Below, piece after piece: positions 35,574 through 45,782 of a stretch of 64,000 nucleotides of DNA. Under the pieces are notes generated by a model. The model did not search any database and was not told the origin of the DNA. It saw only the letters and a program-made list of their open reading frames with translations. The DNA is from Bradyrhizobium sp. SZCCT0153 (lineage in GTDB: Bacteria > Pseudomonadota > Alphaproteobacteria > Rhizobiales > Xanthobacteraceae): NCBI RefSeq assembly GCF_018129995.1, contig NZ_JAFCKS010000001.1, forward strand, positions 841,001 through 905,000. The letters are read 5' to 3'. Within the stretch, counting starts at the first letter, position 1. Each line of letters begins with the position of its first letter. Both the position numbers and the translations under genes were made by a program.

Positions 35574-36227
35574 ATGTCTGACGCCTCGTCACCCGGTACC
35601 GCTACTGCTCCCGATATGCTCGAACTCGCAGCGCTGCTGTGCTCGCGGGTTTGTCACGATCTCATCAGCCCTGTCGGCGCCATCGTCAACGGGCTCGAAG
35701 TGCTCGACGACGATCCCAAGCCCGACGATCGCGAGTTCGCGCTCGACCTGATCCGCAAGAGCGCCAAGACCGCGTCCGCCCGCCTCCAGTTCTGCCGGCT
35801 TGCGTTCGGTGCCGCCGGCTCTTCCGGAGCCCAGATCGATCTCGGCGACGCCCAGACCATGGCGCGCGGCCACATCGAGGACGGCAAGTGCTCGATCACC
35901 TGGAATCTGCCGCGGCTTCTGCTGCCGAAGAATCGCGTCAAGCTGCTGCTCAACATGCTGGTTGTTTCCCAGCACACGATCCCGCGCGGCGGCATGCTGA
36001 CGATCGATCCGATCGGCGAGGGCGAGACGATGAGCTTCCGCATCACCGCGACCGGGCATAATGCGCGCCTGCCGCAGAACATTTCCGAGCTCCTGAGCGG
36101 CGAGCGCGGCCCTGCCGCGGACGCGCACGCGATCCAGCCTTATTACACCCGGCTGCTGGCGCAGGCCTGCGGGCTCACCGTGACGCTCAAGCTGGAGGGC
36201 GAAGCCATCATCATTACGGCTTCGTAA
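35574..36227 (+). CDS. chpT: ChpT histidine phosphotransferase
   Basis: A 217-residue dimeric histidine-phosphotransfer protein. The phospho-accepting His is H28 in 'CSRVCHDLISPVGAIVNGLEVL', and the C-terminal half is a degenerate histidine-kinase ATPase fold. In Caulobacter ChpT passes phosphate from the hybrid kinase CckA to CtrA and CpdR. Its substrate gene ctrA is 8.4 kb downstream in this window. Start at MSDASSPG; the upstream frame looks non-coding. Two GATTC sites (35438, 35534) lie just upstream. Confidence 0.88.
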   Translation: MSDASSPGTATAPDMLELAALLCSRVCHDLISPVGAIVNGLEVLDDDPKPDDREFALDLIRKSAKTASARLQFCRLAFGAAGSSGAQIDLGDAQTMARGHIEDGKCSITWNLPRLLLPKNRVKLLLNMLVVSQHTIPRGGMLTIDPIGEGETMSFRITATGHNARLPQNISELLSGERGPAADAHAIQPYYTRLLAQACGLTVTLKLEGEAIIITAS

Positions 36228-36250
36228 ACGGGCGGCGTCATCCGCAAGGA

Positions 36251-36265
36251 TTAATCGAATCTTTA
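36251..36265. promoter_or_regulatory. CtrA-like box upstream of cheA
   Basis: TTAA-TCGAATC-TTTA: seven of eight positions of TTAA-N7-TTAA. The spacer contains a GAATC (CcrM-type GANTC) site at 36257-36261. It lies about 160 bases upstream of cheA. Confidence 0.5.
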
Positions 36266-36424
36266 CGAGGCGCTTCGGCTTGTCCGGAGCGCCTTATCTC
36301 TTTGTTGGTTCCGTTCTTTTGCACATACTCAACCATTATTAAACGCTTTGCGGTGAAGCTGGCCCCATTCCGAATTGGCGCATCACGTCTCGTGCGCGCC
36401 CTCCCTGTATGAAGGCCTGTTTTC

Positions 36425-39226
36425 ATGGATGATCTGTTGCGGGAGTTTCTGACGGAGACCAGCGAGAGCCTGGATACCGTGGACAACCAGCTGGTGAAGT
36501 TCGAGCAGGAGCCGAACAACGCCAAGATCCTGGATAACATCTTCCGCCTTGTCCACACCATCAAGGGCACCTGCGGCTTCCTCGGGCTGCCGCGACTGGA
36601 AGCGCTGGCGCATGCCGGCGAGACCCTGATGGGCAAATTCCGTGACGGCATGCCGGTGACGGCCGGCGCGGTGACGGTGATCCTGGCCTCGATCGACCGC
36701 ATCAAGGAAATCCTGGCCGGCCTCGAGGCGACCGAAGCCGAGCCCGAAGGCACTGACCGCGATCTCATCGACAAGCTGGAAGCGATGGTCGAGCAGGGCA
36801 TGGCGGCAATGGCTGCCGGCGCCGCTGCTCCCGTCGCCGAAGCGCCGCCGCTGGTGCCGGAAGCACCTGCTGCCGTTGAAGCTGCGCCCTCCAGCCAGGG
36901 CTTGCTGATCGACCAGACCCTCGAGCGCCCGCTGCGTCCGGGCGAAGTCTCGCTCGACGAACTCGAGCGCGCCTTCCGCGAGACTGCGATCGAAGCACCG
37001 GCACCTGTTGTCCAGGCCGCGCCCGCTGCTGAAGCTCCCGCGCCTGCCGCCAAGGAAACTGTGAAGGAAACTGCCAAGGAAACTGCGAAGGAAGCCAGGG
37101 CGCCCAAGGACAAGGCCGCGCCGAAGAAGTCGATGGCCGACGAGGGCGCCTCCGAGGGCGACCGCATCGCCAACCAGTCGATCCGCGTCAACGTGGATAC
37201 GCTGGAGCATCTGATGACCATGGTCTCCGAGCTGGTCCTGACCCGCAACCAGCTGCTGGAGATCTCCCGCCGCAACGAGGACACCGAGTTCAAGGTGCCG
37301 CTGCAGCGGCTCTCCAACGTCACCGCCGAGCTGCAGGAAGGCGTCATGAAGACGCGCATGCAGCCGATCGGCAACGCCTGGCAGAAGCTGCCCCGCATCG
37401 TCCGCGACCTCTCGAGCGAACTCGGCAAGCAGATCGAGCTGGAGATGCACGGCGCCGACACCGAGCTCGACCGCCAGGTGCTCGACCTGATCAAGGACCC
37501 GCTCACCCACATGGTGCGCAACTCCGCCGATCATGGCCTCGAGACCCCCGCCGAGCGCCTCGCGTCTGGCAAGGGCGAGCAGGGCACCATCCGTCTGTCC
37601 GCCTATCACGAGGGCGGCCACATCATCATCTGCATCGCCGACAACGGCCGCGGGCTCAACACCGAGAAGATCAAGGCCAAGGCGATCTCCTCGGGTCTGG
37701 TCACCGAGGCCGAGCTCGAGAAGATGAGCGAAGCCCAGATCCACAAGTTCATCTTCGCACCGGGCTTCTCGACCGCGGCCGCCATCACCTCGGTCTCGGG
37801 CCGCGGCGTCGGCATGGACGTGGTGCGCACCAATATCGACCAGATCGGCGGCACCATCGACATCAAGTCGGTGGCGGGCGAGGGCTCCTCCGTCACCATC
37901 AAGATCCCGCTGACGCTCGCCATCGTCTCGGCGCTGATCGTGGAAGCTGCCGGCGACCGCTTCGCGATCCCGCAGCTCTCGGTCGTCGAGCTGGTGCGGG
38001 CCCGCGCCAACTCCGAGCACCGCATCGAGCGCATCAAGGACACCGCGGTGCTCAGGCTCCGCAACAAGCTGCTGCCGCTGATCCATCTGAAGAAGCTGCT
38101 CAAGATCGACGACGGCGCCGCTTCCGATCCCGAGAACGGCTTCATCGTGGTCACGCAGGTCGGCAGCCAGACCTTCGGCATCGTCGTCGACGGCGTGTTC
38201 CACACCGAAGAAATCGTGGTCAAGCCGATGTCGACCAAGCTGCGTCACATCGACATGTTCTCCGGCAATACCATTCTGGGCGATGGCGCCGTCATCATGA
38301 TCATCGATCCCAACGGCATCGCCAAGGCGCTCGGCGCCGCCGGCTCCTCGGCCCATGACATGGGTGACGAGAACGGGGCGCACCACATCGGAAGCGGCGA
38401 GCAGACCACCTCGCTCCTGGTCTTCCGCGCCGGCTCGTCGCAGCCCAAGGCGGTTCCGCTCGGGCTCGTCACCCGCCTGGAAGAGCTGCCCGCCGACAAG
38501 ATCGAGTTCTCCAACGGCCGCTACATGGTGCAGTACCGCGAGCAGCTGATGCCGCTGGTCGCCATGGAGAGCGTCACCATCGCCAGCCAGGGCGCCCAGC
38601 CGATCCTGGTGTTCGCCGATGACGGCCGCTCCATGGGCCTCGTCGTCGACGAGATCATCGACATCGTCGAGGAACGGCTCAACATCGAGGTCGGCGGCTC
38701 CGCCTCCGGCATTCTCGGCTCGGCCGTGATCAAGGGCCAGGCCACCGAGGTGATCGACGTCGGCCACTTCCTGCCGATGGCGTTCGCCGACTGGTTCACC
38801 CGCAAGGAGATGAAGCCGTCGATGCACTCGCAGTCGGTGCTGCTGGTCGACGACTCGGCCTTCTTCCGCAACATGCTGGCGCCCGTGCTCAAGGCGGCCG
38901 GCTACCGCGTCCGCACCGCGCCGACCGCGCAGGAGGGCCTCGCCGCCCTGCGCGCGCAGACCTTCGACGTGGTCCTGACCGACATCGAGATGCCCGACAT
39001 GAACGGGTTCGAGTTCGCCGAAGTGATCCGCTCGGACAACAATCTGGGCTCGATGCCGATCATCGGCCTGTCCGCGCTGGTGTCGCCGGCGGCGATCGAG
39101 CGCGGCCGTCAGGCCGGCTTCCACGACTATGTCGCCAAGTTCGACCGTCCCGGTCTGATCGCGGCGCTGAAGGAGCAGACCGCGGGCGCCGCCGGCGCCT
39201 CGGAGCTGAGCCGGGCAGCGGCGTAA
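36425..39226 (+). CDS. cheA: Chemotaxis histidine kinase CheA with C-terminal receiver domain
   Basis: A 933-residue hybrid CheA. Domains: Hpt (1-105) with phospho-His H44 in 'LVHTIKGTCGFLG'; Ala/Pro/Lys-rich linker (about 120-235) in place of a clear P2; dimerisation ('LEHLMTMVSELVLTRNQLLEI'); HATPase with 'VRNSADHGLETPAER', 'IADNGRGLN' and 'SGRGVGMDVVRTNI'; CheW-like domain; and a receiver domain from about residue 803 ('VLLVDDSAFFRNML', phospho-Asp in 'VVLTDIEMPDMNG'). It couples receptors to CheY and CheB. First gene of cheA-W-Y-B-R; no receptor gene adjoins it. Confidence 0.95.
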   Translation: MDDLLREFLTETSESLDTVDNQLVKFEQEPNNAKILDNIFRLVHTIKGTCGFLGLPRLEALAHAGETLMGKFRDGMPVTAGAVTVILASIDRIKEILAGLEATEAEPEGTDRDLIDKLEAMVEQGMAAMAAGAAAPVAEAPPLVPEAPAAVEAAPSSQGLLIDQTLERPLRPGEVSLDELERAFRETAIEAPAPVVQAAPAAEAPAPAAKETVKETAKETAKEARAPKDKAAPKKSMADEGASEGDRIANQSIRVNVDTLEHLMTMVSELVLTRNQLLEISRRNEDTEFKVPLQRLSNVTAELQEGVMKTRMQPIGNAWQKLPRIVRDLSSELGKQIELEMHGADTELDRQVLDLIKDPLTHMVRNSADHGLETPAERLASGKGEQGTIRLSAYHEGGHIIICIADNGRGLNTEKIKAKAISSGLVTEAELEKMSEAQIHKFIFAPGFSTAAAITSVSGRGVGMDVVRTNIDQIGGTIDIKSVAGEGSSVTIKIPLTLAIVSALIVEAAGDRFAIPQLSVVELVRARANSEHRIERIKDTAVLRLRNKLLPLIHLKKLLKIDDGAASDPENGFIVVTQVGSQTFGIVVDGVFHTEEIVVKPMSTKLRHIDMFSGNTILGDGAVIMIIDPNGIAKALGAAGSSAHDMGDENGAHHIGSGEQTTSLLVFRAGSSQPKAVPLGLVTRLEELPADKIEFSNGRYMVQYREQLMPLVAMESVTIASQGAQPILVFADDGRSMGLVVDEIIDIVEERLNIEVGGSASGILGSAVIKGQATEVIDVGHFLPMAFADWFTRKEMKPSMHSQSVLLVDDSAFFRNMLAPVLKAAGYRVRTAPTAQEGLAALRAQTFDVVLTDIEMPDMNGFEFAEVIRSDNNLGSMPIIGLSALVSPAAIERGRQAGFHDYVAKFDRPGLIAALKEQTAGAAGASELSRAAA

Positions 39227-39250
39227 ACGGCAGGATCAGGAGACACGCAC

Positions 39251-39721
39251 ATGAGCAAGAAAGCCCAATCCACCGAAGGCGCCATGGTCGAATACGTCAC
39301 CGCGATGATCGGCGGCCAGCTGTTCGGGCTGCCGATCTCCCGCGTCCAGGACGTGTTCATGCCCGAGCGCGTCACCCGCGTGCCGTTGTCCTCGCGCGAG
39401 ATCGCGGGCGTGCTCAATCTGCGCGGCCGCATCGTCACCGTGGTCGACATGCGCGCCCGCCTCGGCCTGCCCAAGCCCGAGGACGGCAAGACCCCGATGG
39501 CGGTCGGCGTCGATCTGCGCGGCGAATCCTATGGCCTGCTGATCGACCAGATCGGCGAGGTGCTGCGGCTTGCCGAGGACGGCAAGGAGGAGAACCCCGT
39601 CAACCTCGATCCCCGCATGGCCAAGCTCGCCGGCGGCGTCCACCGTCTCGACGGCCAGCTCATGGTCGTCCTCGACGTCGATCGCGTCCTCGAGCTCGCG
39701 CCCGAGATGATGGCGGCCTGA
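39251..39721 (+). CDS. cheW: Chemotaxis adaptor CheW
   Basis: A 156-residue single CheW domain: 'YVTAMIGGQLFGLPISRVQDVFMP', 'REIAGVLNLRGRIVTVVDMRARLGLP' and 'YGLLIDQIGEVLRL'. It links chemoreceptors to CheA. It follows cheA by 24 bases with AGGATCAGGAG upstream of the start, and precedes cheY. Confidence 0.95.
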   Translation: MSKKAQSTEGAMVEYVTAMIGGQLFGLPISRVQDVFMPERVTRVPLSSREIAGVLNLRGRIVTVVDMRARLGLPKPEDGKTPMAVGVDLRGESYGLLIDQIGEVLRLAEDGKEENPVNLDPRMAKLAGGVHRLDGQLMVVLDVDRVLELAPEMMAA

Positions 39722-39793
39722 TACGGCGGCATCGCTGCCGACGGACTTGCAATTGGAAGTGCCCCCGCAAAAGGGGGGGAAGCAGAGGTTCAC

Positions 39794-40159
<366 letters not shown>

Positions 40160-40233
40160 GCGACCGCCCGGAGGCTGAACGGCTCCTTCGGCGTTTGTTT
40201 TCAACTGACCGTTTCAGTCTGAGTTGGTGAGTA

Positions 40234-41433
40234 ATGAGTGTTGCGTTCGCAGGTAATTCGACCCCGGGCTCGTCGCGCGAAGCCGGACCGCTGCGGGTGA
40301 TGATCGTCGATGACTCCGTCGTCATCCGCGGTCTGATCTCGCGCTGGATCGGTGCCGAGCACGACATGGAGGTCGCGGCCTCGCTGCGCACCGGGCTCGA
40401 GGCGGTCAACCAGATCGAACGCATCAACCCCGACGTCGCCGTGCTCGACATCGAAATGCCCGAGCTCGACGGCATCTCGGCGCTGCCGCAGCTCCTGGCG
40501 AAGAAGCGCGATCTCGTCATCATCATGGCCTCGACGCTGACCCGCCGTAACGCGGAGATCAGCTTCAAGGCGCTGTCGCTCGGCGCGGCCGACTACATTC
40601 CGAAGCCGGAATCGACGCGCGAGGCGTCGGCCGCGGACATCTTCCACCACGACCTGATCCAGAAGATCCGCCACCTCGGCGCACGGCTGCGCCGCAAACC
40701 TGCCGTTGCGAGCCCGCCGCTGGCGCCTGCCAGCCCTGCTGCACCGGCCGCGCGTGCTCCGGCTGTCGCACGGCCCGCCGCGCCCGCACCTGCCGTGCAT
40801 GCGCCGTCGTCGTCTTCGCCGCTATCCACGCGTCCGTTTTCGACCCAGGCACCGAAGGTGCTGTTGATCGGCTCGTCGACCGGCGGTCCGCAGGCGCTGA
40901 TGGCGCTCGTCACCGAGCTCGGCCCGGTGATCGACCGCGTCCCGGTTCTGATCACCCAGCACATGCCGCCGACCTTCACCACCATTCTCGCCGAACACCT
41001 GGCGCGATCGAGCCGCAAGCCGGCGGCCGAGGCGGTCGACGGCGAGCCGGTGAAGCCGGGGCGGATCTATCTGGCGCCCGGCGGCAAGCACATGCGCGTC
41101 GTGCGCAGCGGCGCCGACGTGGCGATCGCGCTCGACGACGGCCCCGCCGTCAATTTCTGCAAGCCCGCGGTCGATCCGCTCTTCACCTCCGCCATCGACA
41201 TCTGGCATGGCGCCATCCTCTCCGTGATCCTGACGGGCATGGGCTCGGACGGCATGCGCGGCGGCAAGGATATCGTCGCCGCCGGCGGCAGCGTGATCGC
41301 GCAGGACGAAGCCTCCAGCGTCGTCTGGGGCATGCCGGGCGCGGCGGCCAATGCCGGCATCTGCGCGGCGATCCTGCCGCTCAACCAGATCGGCGCCAGG
41401 GTCAACCGCCTGTTCGCGGGAGACCGTTCGTGA
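40234..41433 (+). CDS. cheB: Chemotaxis response regulator protein-glutamate methylesterase CheB
   Basis: A 399-residue CheB: N-terminal receiver (phospho-Asp in '[14 protein letters not shown]'), a long Ala/Pro linker (about 155-205) and the methylesterase domain with catalytic Ser in '[14 protein letters not shown]', His in 'TQHMPPTFT' and Asp in '[11 protein letters not shown]'. It demethylates or deamidates receptor glutamates. The stop overlaps the cheR start. Confidence 0.95.
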   Translation: MSVAFAGNSTPGSSREAGPLRVMIVDDSVVIRGLISRWIGAEHDMEVAASLRTGLEAVNQIERINPDVAVLDIEMPELDGISALPQLLAKKRDLVIIMASTLTRRNAEISFKALSLGAADYIPKPESTREASAADIFHHDLIQKIRHLGARLRRKPAVASPPLAPASPAAPAARAPAVARPAAPAPAVHAPSSSSPLSTRPFSTQAPKVLLIGSSTGGPQALMALVTELGPVIDRVPVLITQHMPPTFTTILAEHLARSSRKPAAEAVDGEPVKPGRIYLAPGGKHMRVVRSGADVAIALDDGPAVNFCKPAVDPLFTSAIDIWHGAILSVILTGMGSDGMRGGKDIVAAGGSVIAQDEASSVVWGMPGAAANAGICAAILPLNQIGARVNRLFAGDRS

Positions 41434-42302
41434 CACCGGTCGACTATGAGTATCTGCGCAAGTTCCTGAAGGAGCGTTCCGGCCTCGATCTCTCCGCCGA
41501 CAAGCAGTATCTGGTCGAGAGCCGGCTTCTGCCGCTTGCCCGCAGGGCGAGCCTTCCCGGCATTCCCGACCTCGTGCTGAAGATCAGGAACGGCGACGGC
41601 CGGCTTGCGACCGACGTGGTCGAAGCGATGACCACCAACGAGACTTTCTTCTACCGCGACAAGATTCCGTTCGATCATCTGCGCGAAACCATCATGCCGG
41701 GCCTGCTCCAGGCGCGCGCGGCGCGCAGGTCGCTGCGGATCTGGTCGGCGGCGTCCTCGACGGGGCAGGAGCCCTATTCGATCGCGATGTGCGTGAAGGA
41801 GATGGGCGCGGCCTTCGCCGGCTGGCGCATCGAGATCGTCGCCACCGATCTGTCGCAGGAGGTGCTGGAGAAATCCAAGGCCGGCGTCTACAGCCAGTTC
41901 GAGGTGCAGCGCGGCCTGCCGATCCAGCACCTGATGAAGTATTTCACGCAGACCGGCGAGACCTGGCAGCTCAATGCCGACATTCGCGCGATGGTGCAGT
42001 TCCGCCAGCTCAATCTGCTGCAGGACTTCTCCCATCTCGGCACGTTCGACGTGATCTTCTGCCGCAACGTGCTGATCTATTTCGACCAGGCCACCAAGGC
42101 GGTGATCTTCGAGCGGATGGCGAAGGGCCTGGAAGCCGACGGCACGCTGCTGCTTGGCGCCGCCGAATCCGTCGTCGGCATCACCGACGCGTTCCGCCCG
42201 ATCGCCGAGCGGCGTGGTCTCTATCAGCTCAACCCCGCGCGCTCCGGCCGCCCGATGGGCGGACTGATGCCGCCGTCGCTCAAGGTTGCCGCGGCAAGGT
42301 GA
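41430..42302 (+). CDS. cheR: Chemotaxis protein methyltransferase CheR
   Basis: A 290-residue CheR beginning at GTG and overlapping the cheB stop by four bases (GTGA). SAM-binding features include '[18 protein letters not shown]', '[19 protein letters not shown]' and '[15 protein letters not shown]'. It methylates receptor glutamates, opposing CheB. Last gene of the che operon, followed by a family B repeat. Confidence 0.95.
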   Translation: MTPVDYEYLRKFLKERSGLDLSADKQYLVESRLLPLARRASLPGIPDLVLKIRNGDGRLATDVVEAMTTNETFFYRDKIPFDHLRETIMPGLLQARAARRSLRIWSAASSTGQEPYSIAMCVKEMGAAFAGWRIEIVATDLSQEVLEKSKAGVYSQFEVQRGLPIQHLMKYFTQTGETWQLNADIRAMVQFRQLNLLQDFSHLGTFDVIFCRNVLIYFDQATKAVIFERMAKGLEADGTLLLGAAESVVGITDAFRPIAERRGLYQLNPARSGRPMGGLMPPSLKVAAAR

Positions 42303-42310
42303 TCATTCTT

Positions 42311-42450
42311 CACCCTCTCCCCTTGTGGGAGAGGGTGGCTTCGCGATAGCGAAGCCGGGTGAGGGGTCTCCATCCTCACGAACGGTCTCGCGAGTGGAGA
42401 GAACCCCTCATCCGGCGCTTCGCGCCACCTTCTCCCAAAAGGGGAGAAGG
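42311..42450. repeat. Intergenic repeat, family B copy 3
   Basis: Begins with CACCCTCTCCCCTTGTGGGAGAGGGTG, contains TTCGCGATAGCGAAGCCGGGTGAGGGG, then CCCCTCATCCGGCGCTTCGCGCC and CTTCTCCCAAAAGGGGAGAAGG. It lies between the convergent cheR and the yjfC-like gene and offers several hairpins that could end both transcripts. Confidence 0.85.
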
Positions 42451-42465
42451 GAAGAAAACTAACCC

Positions 42466-43626
42466 TCACAGGATCGCATGCGGCAGAAACCGCGAGCCGT
42501 TGCCCGTGATCGGGCTTTCGTCCTCGCGGATCGACAGCCCGCATGGCTCGTGATCCACCAGCCAGCTTCCGATCACCGGATAGAAGCCCGAAAAATTCGG
42601 CAGCGGTGACAATGCCTGCCGCACGAATCCTTCGGCGCCGTAAGGTCCTGCCTGCTCGTCGGGCGGGAGTCCGCCGGACACCAGCGTGACGTTGGCGCCT
42701 TCGCGCGACAGCAGCGGCTTGCGGACGTAGGAGCTGCCGAGTTCTGCGGCGCGCGCGTCGTCCTCGAAGAAGGCCGGCAGCAGATTGGGATGGTTCGGAA
42801 ACATCTCCCAGAGCAGCGGCAGGATGCCCTTGTTGGAGAGTACCGCCTTCCACGGCGGCTCGATCCAACGTGTCGGCGCGCTCGCAAGCTTTGCGCCGAA
42901 GGCGTCGTGGAACATCCATTCCCAGGGATAGAGTTTGAAGGCGAGCGCGATGTCGCGGTCGTCGAGATCGACGAAACCGCCGGCCTCGTTGCGCCAGCCG
43001 ATCTCCTCGATGTCGAGCAGCGTGGTGGAAAGTCCCGCCTGGCGCGCGGTGTCTTCGAGATAAGCGAGGGTGCCGGCGTCCTCCTCGTTGCCGGTGGTGC
43101 CGGTGAGATGGACGTGGCGGCTGGCCGCAATCTCCTTCCACGCCGCGATCAGCCGCTCGTGGATGGAGTTGTACTGGTCGGCGCGCCCGGGGATGATGCG
43201 CCGTTCGATCGCCTGCTCGAGCCAGGTCCATTGAAACACCGCGGCTTCGAAGATCGAGGTCGGCGTATCCGCGTTGTATTCGAGCAGCTTTGCCGGGCCC
43301 TTGCCGTCGAATGTCAGGTCGAGCCGGCCGTAGAGGCTGCGGTCGTCTCGCTCCCAGCTCTCGGCGATCAGGCTCCAGAACGCTTCCGGAATCTTCAGGC
43401 GCCGCAGGTGGCGCTCGTCGCCGATCACGCGGCCGGCAAGCTCCAGGCACATCGCGTCGATCTCGCCGGTCGGCGTCTCGATGCCGCGCTCGATCTCGTC
43501 GAGGGTGAAAGCATAGTAGGCGCGCTCGTCCCAGTAGCGCTCGCCGTCGATGGTGTGGAAGGCGAAGCCGCATTGCTCGGCGGTCTGCCGCCAGTCGTCG
43601 CGCTCGGGGCAGACGATGCGTTGCAT
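42466..43626 (-). CDS. Glutathionylspermidine synthase-like ATP-grasp amidoligase (YjfC/YgiC-like)
   Basis: A 386-residue ATP-grasp enzyme. Visible features: 'RLDLTFDGKGPAKLLEYNADTPTS', 'GTTGNEEDAGTLAYLEDTA', 'NKGILPLLWEMFPNHPNLLPAFFED', 'YVRKPLLSREGANVTLV'. The fold ligates an amine to a carboxylate using ATP, but it lacks the amidase domain of true Gss. It is third in a tight operon behind DUF350 and small Ser-rich membrane proteins, matching the E. coli yjfL-yjfM-yjfC order. Substrate unknown; a peptide or envelope amine is predicted. Confidence 0.87.
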   Translation of the reverse strand: MQRIVCPERDDWRQTAEQCGFAFHTIDGERYWDERAYYAFTLDEIERGIETPTGEIDAMCLELAGRVIGDERHLRRLKIPEAFWSLIAESWERDDRSLYGRLDLTFDGKGPAKLLEYNADTPTSIFEAAVFQWTWLEQAIERRIIPGRADQYNSIHERLIAAWKEIAASRHVHLTGTTGNEEDAGTLAYLEDTARQAGLSTTLLDIEEIGWRNEAGGFVDLDDRDIALAFKLYPWEWMFHDAFGAKLASAPTRWIEPPWKAVLSNKGILPLLWEMFPNHPNLLPAFFEDDARAAELGSSYVRKPLLSREGANVTLVSGGLPPDEQAGPYGAEGFVRQALSPLPNFSGFYPVIGSWLVDHEPCGLSIREDESPITGNGSRFLPHAIL

Positions 43627-43629
43627 GGA

Positions 43630-44064
43630 TCAGCCGCCGCTCGAGAAGCCATGGCCGAACGAGCCGAAGCCGCCGCGGCTCACGCTGCCGGAGCCCGAAT
43701 CGGACGACGTTCCCGACGAGGGATGGGACGAGGAGTCGCTGCTGAAGAAGCTCGATCGCGACGACCAGCGCGAGCTGCCGCCGCTCGAGGAGCTGCTTCT
43801 GCCGCACGCGGTGCCGGCCTGCACCGGCGTGTCCGCGCCCGGGACCGTCGCACCGGGGGCTATCGCCCCGGGGACTCTCGCCCCGGCAGGACCGGGCTCG
43901 CAGTGCTGCCGCGGCATCAGCGTGTAGGCGGTGGTGCCGACCGCAATCGTGCCCATCACCAGCAATGCGACGTGGCCGGAGCGTTTCGCCGGCCGTTGCG
44001 AAGGCGGCGGCCCGGCCGGCGGCCGGCGTTTGCCGAACTCCTTTTTGGAGGGTTTGTCGGCCAT
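43630..44064 (-). CDS. Small membrane protein with Ser/Gly-rich tail (YjfM/YgiB-like position)
   Basis: A 144-residue protein: Lys/Arg/Pro-rich N-terminus, one transmembrane helix (about 31-48, 'HVALLVMGTIAVGTTAYTL'), a Pro/Gly region containing two Cys, and a C-terminus dominated by Ser and Gly ('SSSSSGGSSRWSSRSSFFSS', 'GGFGSFGHGFSSGG'). Position between DUF350 and the ATP-grasp enzyme matches DUF1190 proteins YjfM/YgiB. The start is one base after the DUF350 stop and its end is three bases before the ligase, so they are translationally close. Confidence 0.75.
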   Translation of the reverse strand: MADKPSKKEFGKRRPPAGPPPSQRPAKRSGHVALLVMGTIAVGTTAYTLMPRQHCEPGPAGARVPGAIAPGATVPGADTPVQAGTACGRSSSSSGGSSRWSSRSSFFSSDSSSHPSSGTSSDSGSGSVSRGGFGSFGHGFSSGG

Positions 44065-44065
44065 G

Positions 44066-44470
44066 TCAGTAGATCATGCACGCGGCGTTGAGCAGTCCCG
44101 CGGCGAGCGAAGACAGCCCGAGCCAGATCGCGGGCGCGAGCTCGCCGGCCGCGATCCGCGCCGGCAGATTCGGCACCGGCACCCTCACGAGAAAGAGCAC
44201 GATGATCTGCACGATCAGCGCGATGATCGCCCAGATCAGGCAATCCAGCACATTGGCCGAATGCGCGATGGCGCTGACCAGCGGCGCGACGAAGCCGAGC
44301 AGGCTGAGGCCGAGCGCGATCGCTGCGGCCGGCTCGTTGTCGCGGATGAGCTGGAATTCGTTGTAGGGCGTGATGCGGGTGTAGACGAACAGGTACGCCA
44401 CGATCGCGATCAGCCCGGTGCAGAAATAGACCAGGAAGGCGGGCAGGCCGGCGAGTGATTGCAGGATCAT
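44066..44470 (-). CDS. DUF350 membrane protein (YjfL-like)
   Basis: A 134-residue, four-span membrane protein: 'LPAFLVYFCTGLIAIVAYLFVY', 'DNEPAAAIALGLSLLGFVAPL', 'LDCLIWAIIALIVQIIVLFLV', 'GELAPAIWLGLSSLAAGLLNA'. The DNEPAAAI segment is the usual DUF350 signature. The start MILQSLAG is chosen because the upstream frame contains the ctrA terminator. First gene of the operon with the Ser-rich protein and the ATP-grasp ligase. Confidence 0.87.
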   Translation of the reverse strand: MILQSLAGLPAFLVYFCTGLIAIVAYLFVYTRITPYNEFQLIRDNEPAAAIALGLSLLGFVAPLVSAIAHSANVLDCLIWAIIALIVQIIVLFLVRVPVPNLPARIAAGELAPAIWLGLSSLAAGLLNAACMIY

Positions 44471-44560
44471 GGTTCCCCCATCGTGCAGCGACCATTCGTC
44501 GGCGGGGGAAGGATAGCGGTTCAACGGCGGGACGGCGATGCAGCCGCGTTCGCATCCCCC

Positions 44561-44593
44561 AAAAAACAAAACCCCGCCATTTGCGGCGGGGTC
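44561..44593 (-). terminator. ctrA: Intrinsic terminator of ctrA
   Basis: Minus strand: stem ACCCCGCC/GGCGGGGT (44572-44579 with 44586-44593) followed by TTTTGTTTTTT. It lies 46 bases past the ctrA stop and separates ctrA from the DUF350 operon on the same strand. Confidence 0.85.
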
Positions 44594-44639
44594 CAGGCTG
44601 GGAGGAGCGAGCCCCAGAGGCTCGCGAGTAAACCCAGGA

Positions 44640-45341
<702 letters not shown>

Positions 45342-45782
45342 GCCAGTTCCCCATAGTCGCCGCTCCTGGGCGTCAGGTCGGCCGCATTCGCGGCACTCAA
45401 CAAAACGCCTTTGAACAACTGATTCGGATCCTGACGACAGATGGTTAACAAATCCTGATTCTGGAACGCAAGTCCCCCCGGTGCAATTTTTGTCGAATCG
45501 CCCTAAGGTCCTGTGTACGAAGCAGCTTTTGTCACCCGATACCGTTCAAGTTCCACTTTAAGAGACGGGCCTAACCGACTCCCGCGACTCAGCCTTCTTC
45601 TGAAGGGGAGTCACGCTCAGTCACAAAGACAGTGACGCAATGATTAACGATGCGGGTAAACACGAAGTTAAGCGCCGTTCAGAAATATGGCGAAACTTAA
45701 GGTTTTCGCCATGAAGCCCCCAAGGATGAAGGCGCGCTCCTTACCGCGTCCCTGATGAAGGCCCCGTTATGAAAGCCCCGTT
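45342..45782. promoter_or_regulatory. ctrA/fliI divergent regulatory region with GANTC cluster
   Basis: No gene. Six GANTC sites: 45421, 45457, 45495, 45577, 45586 and 45608 (first base of each). A CtrA-like box is at 45657-45671. Near fliI the phrase GCCCCGTTATGAA is repeated at about 45762 and 45776. Confidence 0.7.
45657..45671. promoter_or_regulatory. CtrA-like box upstream of fliI
   Basis: TAAA-CACGAAG-TTAA: seven of eight positions of TTAA-N7-TTAA, 112 bases before fliI and 316 before ctrA. Confidence 0.45.

Noticed and set aside
36383..39124. 913-residue open frame on the minus strand
   Set aside because: It is antisense to cheA. The translation is rich in His/Asp/Arg/Gly with no recognisable domain, as expected for the complement of high-GC coding DNA.
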